64,000 nucleotides of DNA from contig NZ_JAQNDK010000003.1 of NCBI RefSeq assembly GCF_028368935.1, positions 1,731,001-1,795,000 on the forward strand, in the 5' to 3' direction. Both the position numbers and the translations under genes were made by a program. The stretch comes from Sorangium aterium. Lineage in GTDB: Bacteria > Myxococcota_A > Polyangia > Polyangiales > Polyangiaceae. Positions 16,964-24,067 of this stretch are shown piece by piece; position 1 is the first letter of the stretch; every line of letters starts with the position of its first letter. A model generated the notes under the pieces. It was not told the DNA's origin and made no database searches. It worked only from the letters and a program-made list of their open reading frames with translations.

Positions 16964-18367
16964 TCATCGCGGTCTTCGCGCCGTTCCGACGTCCGGCGCC
17001 GATGCCGCGGACAGGACCTTTCGCGCGAGCTTGGAAACGCCGATATCCAGCGCGCCCGGATCGAGCCACGCCGCCTTCTCGTAGGGGGAGGCAAGCTTTG
17101 CCCGGATGCGCCAGGGGGCCGCCACCTCGGCGCGCGCCACCGTCACGTCGAGGCGCCGGTGCGTGAGGATGTGGCGCACGCGGCCGACCTCGCGGAGCGG
17201 CGCGTCACGCACGACGCCCACCAGCTCCAGGAGCGCGCGGGCGTCCGCGAGCGAGCGCGCCTCGACCATGGGCGGCTCCCAGAGCCCGCCGAAGAGACCT
17301 CCCTCGGCGCGCCGGACGAAGAGCACGCGATCGCCCGACCGCACCACGGCGGCGACCATCGCGACCGCCGGGACGTCGCGTTTCGGGGCGATCACCGGCA
17401 GATCCGCCTGCCGCCCCGTGGCGCGCGCGACGCACGCGCCGTCGACGGGGCAGGCATCGCAGCGGGGGTTCCGGGGCGTGCACACGGTGGCGCCGAGCTC
17501 CATCAAGGCCTGGTTGAAGCGTCCGGGATGGACGCTGCTCGGCGCGCCCCGCACGAGGCGTTCGGCCGTCGACCAGAGCTTGCGCGTGCCCGAGGCGCTG
17601 CGGATGTCGTCGTCGATGCCCTCGATGCGGGAGAGCACCCGGGCGACGTTGCCGTCGACGAGCGGCACCGGTTGATCGTACGCGATGCTCGCGATCGCGC
17701 CCGCGGTGTACGCGCCGACGCCGGGCAGGGCGAGCAGCGCGGAGACGTCGCGAGGGAGCGCGCCGTCGTGGCGGGCGGTGACCTCGCGCGCGGCGAGGTG
17801 GAGCACGCGGGCGCGGCGGTAGTAACCGAGGCCGCTCCAGAGCGAGAGCACGTCGTCGATCTCGGCGGAAGCCAGGGCGAAGACCGTCGGGTAGCGGGCG
17901 AGGAAGCGCTCGTAGTACGGGATCACCGTCTCGACGCGGGTCTGCTGGAGCATCACCTCGCTCAGCCAGATCGCGTAGGGGTCGCGCGTCCTCCGCCACG
18001 GCAGATCGCGCGCGACGCGGCCGAACCAGGCATCGAGGGCGGCAGCGATCTCCCGGTCGCGCTCGCCCGGGTCCAGCGCTTCCGGCGGAGGGGCGCCCGC
18101 GCCCTGCTCGCGGGACGAGGCGCGGCGACGCGGAGAGCGCTGCCGCTCCTGATCATCCTCGCGTGCGCTCGCACGGCTGCGCGCGGGTTCTTGCTGGTCT
18201 GCGCCCGCGCGCTTGCGCGCGGGTTCTTGCTGGTCTGCGCCCGCGCGCTTGCGCGCGGGTTCTTGCTGGTCTGCGCCCGCGCGCTTGCGCGCGGGCGGCC
18301 GCGACGTCGTGCTCACGCGCGAAAGGCCCCGCCTCTGCGCTGTCGACGCGGATCGCCGAGGTCGCAC
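16964..18367 (-). CDS. mutY: A/G-specific adenine DNA glycosylase with a repetitive N-terminal extension
   Basis: Removes adenine mispaired with 8-oxoguanine in base-excision repair. Catalytic Glu sits in WLSEVMLQQTRVETV and the helix-hairpin-helix in LPGVGAYTAGAIASIAY. The catalytic Asp follows in LVDGNVARVLSR. The [4Fe-4S] loop is intact (C-x6-C-x2-C-x5-C in CTPRNPRCDACPVDGAC). The C-terminal Nudix-like domain that reads 8-oxoG follows (VVRSGDRVLFVRRAEGGLFGG). The GTG at 18367 gives 467 residues, about 100 more than usual. The extra N-terminus is Arg/Gln/Ala-rich and includes three exact 12-residue repeats (ARKRAGADQQEP). A shorter internal start is possible but has no ATG. Divergent from the lipoprotein gene, 85 bp apart. 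Confidence 0.95.
   Translation of the reverse strand: MRPRRSASTAQRRGLSRVSTTSRPPARKRAGADQQEPARKRAGADQQEPARKRAGADQQEPARSRASAREDDQERQRSPRRRASSREQGAGAPPPEALDPGERDREIAAALDAWFGRVARDLPWRRTRDPYAIWLSEVMLQQTRVETVIPYYERFLARYPTVFALASAEIDDVLSLWSGLGYYRRARVLHLAAREVTARHDGALPRDVSALLALPGVGAYTAGAIASIAYDQPVPLVDGNVARVLSRIEGIDDDIRSASGTRKLWSTAERLVRGAPSSVHPGRFNQALMELGATVCTPRNPRCDACPVDGACVARATGRQADLPVIAPKRDVPAVAMVAAVVRSGDRVLFVRRAEGGLFGGLWEPPMVEARSLADARALLELVGVVRDAPLREVGRVRHILTHRRLDVTVARAEVAAPWRIRAKLASPYEKAAWLDPGALDIGVSKLARKVLSAASAPDVGTARRPR
18181..18295. repeat. 36-bp tandem repeat inside mutY
   Basis: Three exact 36-bp copies (18181-18288) plus the start of a fourth. The period is a multiple of three, so on the minus strand it encodes three copies of the 12-residue unit ARKRAGADQQEP without breaking the mutY frame. 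Each copy contains the short self-complementary segment GCGCGC. Confidence 0.95.
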
Positions 18368-18452
18368 GGATCGCTGAGGTTGCGCGGCTGCCGCTCGCGG
18401 TGCTCAGAAAACGCTTCCATCGCGCGGGACTCTAGCGCAAGAGCCGACCGCG

Positions 18453-19235
18453 GTGTCGTCCCGGCGCCCCTGCCCACCCCAGCTGCTCCCTCGGGCAGCG
18501 CGCCTCTGCGCCGCGCTGTTCCTCGGGCTCGTCGCGCCCGGGTGCCACGACGAGCCGCGCCCCTGGGAGGGCAAGCCAGGCCCCGCGGTCGTGCTCTCGG
18601 CAGCGCCGCCTCACCCTGCCGCCACGATCGGGACCGGCGAGCTCGCGGACGCCGACGCGGGACAGGGCGACGGCGACGCCGGCGCGCGCACGGATCTCGA
18701 TCTGCCGGTCCTTCCGGTGCGCGTCGGCGGTCCCTGGGTACGCTGCTATGGGAACTTCAGGATCAGCGGCGATCCGCTGAAGGACGTGACGCGCCTGTCG
18801 CTGCTCTGCGGCCCGGAGAACGGCATGCGCCGGATCTCGCCGAAGCCGATCGAAGGTCAGGTGGCCGAAGGCGGCGCGATCGTCACGGAGAAGCTGCAGG
18901 CGGTCCGGGGCGCGTGTTACCGGGTATTCGCCGTCGGCGGACCGGGGGTCCTCAACCTGGACGTCGCCGTGCGGAGCAGCCGCGGGGCGATGATCGCGAG
19001 CGATGGCACCGAGGACGCATGGCCGATCGTCCAGCCGGATCGGCCCTTCTGCCCGCTCGAGGACGACGACGCCACCGTGGAGATCAGCGCCCGCCGCGGC
19101 AATGGCCGGTTCGCAGCGGAGGTCTGGATGCTGAAATCCTACAAACGAGCGCGCCAAGGCGACGCCGGCACCGAAGCGGGAGAGGACGAGACGTACGAAA
19201 TGAACAACGAGACGGACACCTACGAGGAGCTCTGA
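18453..19235 (+). CDS. lipoprotein of unknown function
   Basis: 260 residues from GTG 18453. The signal segment AARLCAALFLGLVAPGC places a lipid-modified Cys near residue 31. A disordered Ala/Asp/Gly linker (~50-80) leads to a compact domain with four cysteines (VRCYGNF, SLLCGPE, GACYRVFAVGG, PFCPLEDD), probably two disulfides. The acidic tail ends DTYEEL. It looks like a secreted sensor or binding protein. I do not recognise the family. Confidence 0.7.
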   Translation: MSSRRPCPPQLLPRAARLCAALFLGLVAPGCHDEPRPWEGKPGPAVVLSAAPPHPAATIGTGELADADAGQGDGDAGARTDLDLPVLPVRVGGPWVRCYGNFRISGDPLKDVTRLSLLCGPENGMRRISPKPIEGQVAEGGAIVTEKLQAVRGACYRVFAVGGPGVLNLDVAVRSSRGAMIASDGTEDAWPIVQPDRPFCPLEDDDATVEISARRGNGRFAAEVWMLKSYKRARQGDAGTEAGEDETYEMNNETDTYEEL

Positions 19236-19479
19236 GCTGGCGCCCTCTCGACCATCGCCCGAGCCACAGACATCGCGGCGTCACGATTTCCGTCCGGGTC
19301 ACTGCAGTGTCCGCTGCCGACAGCTGCAAGGCAGAGCTCTGCTGGCTGCCGGACGCGCGCGAAAGGCTCCCCATCGTCATCAAAATCCGGCAGATCCATG
19401 GACCATGGCGCGACGCCGGCACCCTGCACGCACCCCTGCATTGACGTGGCCGCCCCGTCCCGCTAGGGGAGCCCGAGCC

Positions 19480-19986
19480 ATGGCCGACGACACCGAGCCG
19501 CTCCGCGAGGACGAAGGGGACAAGGTGGAAGGCGAAGGCGAGAAGAAACGCCTCTTCGAGCGCGCTATCCCCGAGATCTTCAAGCGCGTGGTCGAGCGCG
19601 CCGTCGAGAGCGGCATCGACAAGCTCAGCGAGGGGCCCGAGAACCTCCGGCACTTCGTGGGCGACCTCAAGCTTCCCAAAGAGGTCCTCCACTACCTCTA
19701 TACCCAGATCGACGAGACCAAGAACGGTCTCTACCGGGTCGTCGCGAAGGAGATCCGGGACGTGCTCGAGCACACCCAGTTCGCGGACGAGATCACGAAG
19801 GTGCTGACGAAGCTCTCCTTCGAGATCAAGACCGAGATCCGCTTCATTCCCAACGAAGCGGCGAAGCGAGACGACAGCCAGGACGAGCCGAGGACCGGGT
19901 TGCCGAAGCCGGAGGTCACCGCTCAGGTGAACGTCAAAGACCGAAGCAAAGAGACCGGGCGAGACCGGCGCCGTGAGGAGAAGTGA
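19480..19986 (+). CDS. hypothetical helical protein
   Basis: 168 residues from ATG 19480. Charged and helical throughout, for example LFERAIPEIFKRVVERAVES and GLYRVVAKEIRDVLEHTQFA, with a disordered basic C-terminus. It has no signal or membrane segment. Its last bases overlap the next gene's GTG start (GTGA), so the pair is translationally coupled. The amphipathic helices recall granule- or membrane-associated proteins, but I cannot assign a family. Confidence 0.7.
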   Translation: MADDTEPLREDEGDKVEGEGEKKRLFERAIPEIFKRVVERAVESGIDKLSEGPENLRHFVGDLKLPKEVLHYLYTQIDETKNGLYRVVAKEIRDVLEHTQFADEITKVLTKLSFEIKTEIRFIPNEAAKRDDSQDEPRTGLPKPEVTAQVNVKDRSKETGRDRRREEK

Positions 19987-20471
19987 CGACGAAAAAGCTT
20001 AGGACAGGCGGCGAAGTCGACGCCTGGTGCACCAAGTGCCGCCTCGATCTTACCCATCGGATCATCGCGATGGTCGGCGACGTGGTGAAGAAGGTCGAGT
20101 GCAAGACCTGCATGTCGCACCACCTCTACCGCCAGCCGAAGAGCGAACGGGAGAACCGCGCGGCGGCCCGCGCCTCCGCTCGCAGCAGCAGCGAGCCGCG
20201 GGCGGCGTCGAGCTCGCCGCGCGGCGGCGTGGAGCGCCTCACGGCCGCCCAGCGCGCCGAGCGCGATCAGACGCTCGCGTGGGAGCGCGCCATCGCGGGG
20301 CAGCCGTCCGGCGCGTTCAAGCCGTACCGCGTGACGCTGACCTTCGGCGAGGGCGAGCTGATCCACCACAGCAAGTTCGGCGACGGCGTGGTCGCGAAGG
20401 TCATCGATCGGGGCAAGATCGAGATCCTGTTCAAGGATGGCCCCCGGACGATGGCGCACGGGCAGCCGTAA
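19983..20471 (+). CDS. zinc-ribbon protein with C-terminal tudor-like motif
   Basis: 162 residues from GTG 19983, overlapping the previous stop by 4 bp. The N-terminal half has a CxxC...CxxC knuckle (WCTKCRLDLTHRI, VECKTCMSHH). A disordered Ser/Arg linker follows. The C-terminal ~40 residues (GELIHHSKFGDGVVAKVI, KIEILFKDGPRTM) match the HxxFGxGxV pattern seen in the tudor-like tails of UvrD/PcrA helicases and CarD-type RNA-polymerase-binding proteins. A nucleic-acid or RNA-polymerase role is inferred only. Confidence 0.75.
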   Translation: MTTKKLRTGGEVDAWCTKCRLDLTHRIIAMVGDVVKKVECKTCMSHHLYRQPKSERENRAAARASARSSSEPRAASSSPRGGVERLTAAQRAERDQTLAWERAIAGQPSGAFKPYRVTLTFGEGELIHHSKFGDGVVAKVIDRGKIEILFKDGPRTMAHGQP

Positions 20472-20504
20472 CGAGCGCCGCGGCGCTCGCTCGAAGCCCG
20501 AAAC

Positions 20505-21824
20505 TTGGGGCTACCCGCGCGATCGGGTAGCCTCGGCATCGCCTTGGACAACCCTTCGCCCCCTCCTGCGAGCGGGTCCCTGCGCAGGCGGCGATCCCGC
20601 GCTCGCTTGCCCGAGCGCGCGCTGCGTTGCGCGGCGATCTGCGCGATCGCCGTCGAGGCGCTCTGGTACGGCATCCACGAGGTCCGCGGCTTCGGCCCGG
20701 CCCTCGCCGACGGCGTGCGCGCCGTGGTCGGTCCTGCGCCTGTCGCGTGGGCCGAGGACGTGGCCTACGGCGTCGCCGATCGGCTGAACCGTGCCATCTA
20801 CCGCCACGCGGCGCCGAAGACCTTCTGGGAGCCCCCGCCCGCCGCCGTCGCCGCGGAGGCCGCGAAGAGCGCCGAGGGCCCGGAGGCGGAGCCGGTCACG
20901 TCGCCCGCCTCGTTCCAGCCGCCCTTCCCCGAGGTCGCGGCCACCGGTGATGGCGTCTGGACGCCGATCGCCGACAGCGCCGCACGGCCCGGCGAAGCTC
21001 AGGTGCTCTGGAAGAGCGTCGTGCACCCCGACCCGAAGCGCGTGTTCGCGGCCATCGCGGTGGTGGCGATCGATCTCGGGCGCGTCGACCTCCGGCTCGT
21101 CGCGGGCACCAAGGAGCCGTTCTCGCCGGACATCCCGGCAGAGCGGCGCCCTGGGCTCGTGCCAGGAGGCGACGCCGCGGAGCTCGTCGCCGCCTTCAAC
21201 GGGGGCTTCAAGGCGATGCACGGCCACTACGGGATGATGCTCGACGGCGACACGTTCCTGCCGCCGCGCGACAGGGCGTGCACGATCGCGCTCTACCGCA
21301 GCGGCGCGGTGCGGATCCGGACCTGGCCCGAGCTGCGCGACGGCGAGGCCCGCATGGCCGCGTACCGGCAGACGCCGCCTTGCCTGGTCGAGCAGGGCGA
21401 GCTCCACCACGCGCTGTACGACTCGAACCGGGACTGGGGTGCGACGGTGAGCGGCGAGACGGTGATCCGGCGCTCGGCGCTCGGCGTCGACGCGACGGGC
21501 AAGCTGCTCTTCTACGGGCTCGGCGAGGCCGTCACGGCCCGCAGCCTCGCCCGGGGGATGAAGGCCGCGGGCGCGCACGACGTGGCGGAGCTCGACGTCA
21601 ACCACGCCTACCCGCGCTTCCTCCTGTACGCCCGCGGCGCGGACGGCGCGGGACCGCGCGCCAGCTCGGCGCTGATCCCGGACGTGCAGTTCAAGCCCGA
21701 GGAGTACGTCGCGGAGCCGGCGCAGCGCGACTTCTTCTACCTGCGACGCCGTCGACCGCCGGCGCCGCTCGGGATCGCCGATCCGGCGCCCGAGAGCGAC
21801 GTCCTCGATCGCGGCGGGCGGTGA
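20505..21824 (+). CDS. phosphodiester glycosidase (NAGPA)-like membrane-anchored protein
   Basis: 439 residues from TTG 20505. A second TTG at 20544 is equally possible and neither has a clear Shine-Dalgarno. A hydrophobic anchor lies near 40-58 (LRCAAICAIAVEALWYG). A Pro/Ala linker is followed by a domain resembling the phosphodiester glycosidase/NAGPA family (PF09992): VVAIDLGRVDLRLVAG, LVAAFNGGFKAMHGHYGMML, RSALGVDATGKLLFYGLG, and AELDVNHAYPRFLLY. Such proteins often act on sugar-phosphodiester bonds in the cell wall. The substrate is unknown. It ends 19 bp from the convergent histidine-kinase gene. Confidence 0.7.
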   Translation: MGLPARSGSLGIALDNPSPPPASGSLRRRRSRARLPERALRCAAICAIAVEALWYGIHEVRGFGPALADGVRAVVGPAPVAWAEDVAYGVADRLNRAIYRHAAPKTFWEPPPAAVAAEAAKSAEGPEAEPVTSPASFQPPFPEVAATGDGVWTPIADSAARPGEAQVLWKSVVHPDPKRVFAAIAVVAIDLGRVDLRLVAGTKEPFSPDIPAERRPGLVPGGDAAELVAAFNGGFKAMHGHYGMMLDGDTFLPPRDRACTIALYRSGAVRIRTWPELRDGEARMAAYRQTPPCLVEQGELHHALYDSNRDWGATVSGETVIRRSALGVDATGKLLFYGLGEAVTARSLARGMKAAGAHDVAELDVNHAYPRFLLYARGADGAGPRASSALIPDVQFKPEEYVAEPAQRDFFYLRRRRPPAPLGIADPAPESDVLDRGGR

Positions 21825-21843
21825 CCACCGGCCCTCGCCGCGA

Positions 21844-24063
21844 CTAGCGGCGATCGAGCAGGTCGCGCAGGCGCTGCGCGAGCGTCTCGGGGGTGAACGG
21901 CTTCTGCAGCAGCGCGAGCTCGCGATCGGGCTCGGCGCCCGCGAGGACGTCCTCGGCGTAGCCGGAGATGTACAGCACGCGGGCGCGCGGGTGGATCGCG
22001 ACGGCGCGCTCGGCGAGCTCGCGGCCGTTCATGCCCGGCATCACGAGATCGGTGAGCAGGAGGTCCACGGCGTCTTCTCCCTCCCGCGCGAGCACCGCCA
22101 GCGCTTCCTCACCGCTCGCGGCCGAGAGCACGCCGTAGCCTCGCCGCTCGAGCACATCGACGATGAGCTTGCGGACGGCGTCGTCGTCCTCGACGACGAG
22201 CACCGTCTCGTCGCCGCCCGCCGGCGACGGCCGCGCGCGGGCGGGCGCCACCTCGGCGCGCTCCTCGACGCGCGGGAAGTAGACGCGGAACGTCGTGCCG
22301 CGCCCGGGCTCGCTCTCGACCTCGATGAGCCCGCCGCTCTGGCTCACGATCCCGTACACCGTGGCGAGGCCCAGCCCCGTGCCCTTGCCTCGCGCCTTCG
22401 TCGTGAAGAACGGCTCGAACAGGTGCGAGAGCGTGTCGTGATCCATCCCGTTGCCGCTGTCGGTCACCGAGAGCACGACGTAGGGAGGGCCCCCGGCGGC
22501 GGGCGCGTCGTCGTCGTCCCGCTCCGCCGGCGCGAAGGACCTCGCCGCCGGGCTCTCGCCTGGCTCGCCCAGGGAGGTCTCGACGACGAGCTTGCCGCCC
22601 CTCGGCATCGCGTCGCGCGCGTTCACGACGAGGTTCAGGATGACCTGCTCCAGCTGGCTCTTGTCGACCTTGATCGAGCCGAGATCCCGGTCGACGTTCG
22701 TCTGCAGATCGATGTCCTCGCCGATGAGGCGCTGCAGCATCGTCTGCATGTCGAGCACCACCGCGTTGATGTCGAGCGCCTCGCGCTGCAGCGCCTTGCG
22801 GCGGCTCATCGCGAGGAGCTGCCGCGTGAGCGCCGCGGCGCGCTCCCCGGCCTTCGTGACCTGGAGGGCGTCGCGCCGCAGCGCGCTGTCGGGCCCGAGG
22901 CGGCGGATGAGGAGCTCGCCGTAGCCGAGCATCACCATGAGCATGTTGTTGAAGTCGTGCGCGATGCCGCCGGCGAGCCGCCCGAGCGCCTCCATCTTCT
23001 GCGACTCGCGCGAGCGCTCCTCGCGCTGCCGGAGCGCCTCCTCGGTGCGCCGCCGCTCGGTGATGTCGCGGACGAGGACGAGGACGTGCCCCTCGAGGAA
23101 CGGCATCACCCGCGCCTCGACGTGCCGCTCTCCGCCGGCGCTCGCGACGGCGTGCTCGAGCGCGACCACGGCGCCCGCCTCGTGGGCCTCCTGGCTCGCG
23201 CGCTCGAGCCGCTCCCCGAGATCCAGCGGGAGCACCTCGGTCATGCGCTTGCCCGACAGCGCCTCCGCCGCGACGTGGAGCTCGGAGAGCCGCGGCTGGT
23301 TGAAGTCGACGATCTGCAGCTCGGCGTCGAGGCGGAAGCAGAGATCGGGGATCGCGTGAAATAGCGCGCGGAGCTCGCCCGCGGCGCGCGCGCCCTCCCG
23401 CTCGGCGCGCCACCGCTCGACGCTCTGCCCGATCTGGCTGCCCACGGACGCAAGGACGCGGAGCAGCTGCTCGTCGCCGCGGTGCGGGGCGCGGCTCCTT
23501 AGCTCGATCACCCCGGCGACGCGGGAGCCGCACGGGATCGGGACGGCGCACGCCGCGCGCTCCCAGTCCGGCGCGCGCGCGGCATGCTCGCCGACGTCGA
23601 CGACGCCCACGCTGGCGCGGAACACCGGCGAGCCGCGCCGGAAGGCCTCGCCGACGAGATCGGACTCGGCGGCGAGGGTCGGCCCCTGGCGGAGCACCTC
23701 CGCGAGCGCCTCGCGATCGACGTGCGCCGCCGACCGGGCCTCGACGCAGCGGAGCGCGCCCGCCCTCGCCGCGGATCGCGGCGCGTCGCCCGCGGCGCTC
23801 GGCTCCGGCTCCGCGAGCCAGAGCGCGGCGACGTCCCAGCCGAGGTGGTCGATCAGCGCGGCGAGCACGCGCGGAGCAGCCTCCGCGAGCGAGGCCGCCC
23901 CGCACAGCGCGCTCGTCGTCGCGAGGTGCGCGGCCAGCCGGGCCTCGGCCTGCCGGCCCTCGGTCGGATGGACCTCGCCGAGGCCGCCTGGCGCTGCGCC
24001 GGCGTAGGCCTGTCCCTCGGGATCGAGATCGTCGTGTGGCACGTGAAGCCGCGGAGCCCCCAT
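21844..24063 (-). CDS. hybrid sensor histidine kinase, GAF-PAS-HisKA-HATPase-REC
   Basis: 739 residues from ATG 24063. In order: a GAF domain (~50-210), a PAS domain (~225-345), a HisKA dimerisation helix with the phosphoacceptor His in LAGGIAHDFNNML, and HATPase boxes (NLVVNARDAM, VTDSGNGMD, GKGTGLGLATVYGIVSQSGG). A C-terminal receiver has VLVVEDDDAV, acceptor Asp in LLLTDLVMPGMNG, and a LQKPF lysine. There are no membrane segments, so it is a soluble sensor. It starts 4 bp after the stop of the Hsp70-like gene, implying co-transcription and perhaps sensing by or through that protein. Confidence 0.93.
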   Translation of the reverse strand: MGAPRLHVPHDDLDPEGQAYAGAAPGGLGEVHPTEGRQAEARLAAHLATTSALCGAASLAEAAPRVLAALIDHLGWDVAALWLAEPEPSAAGDAPRSAARAGALRCVEARSAAHVDREALAEVLRQGPTLAAESDLVGEAFRRGSPVFRASVGVVDVGEHAARAPDWERAACAVPIPCGSRVAGVIELRSRAPHRGDEQLLRVLASVGSQIGQSVERWRAEREGARAAGELRALFHAIPDLCFRLDAELQIVDFNQPRLSELHVAAEALSGKRMTEVLPLDLGERLERASQEAHEAGAVVALEHAVASAGGERHVEARVMPFLEGHVLVLVRDITERRRTEEALRQREERSRESQKMEALGRLAGGIAHDFNNMLMVMLGYGELLIRRLGPDSALRRDALQVTKAGERAAALTRQLLAMSRRKALQREALDINAVVLDMQTMLQRLIGEDIDLQTNVDRDLGSIKVDKSQLEQVILNLVVNARDAMPRGGKLVVETSLGEPGESPAARSFAPAERDDDDAPAAGGPPYVVLSVTDSGNGMDHDTLSHLFEPFFTTKARGKGTGLGLATVYGIVSQSGGLIEVESEPGRGTTFRVYFPRVEERAEVAPARARPSPAGGDETVLVVEDDDAVRKLIVDVLERRGYGVLSAASGEEALAVLAREGEDAVDLLLTDLVMPGMNGRELAERAVAIHPRARVLYISGYAEDVLAGAEPDRELALLQKPFTPETLAQRLRDLLDRR

Positions 24064-24067
24064 GCGC

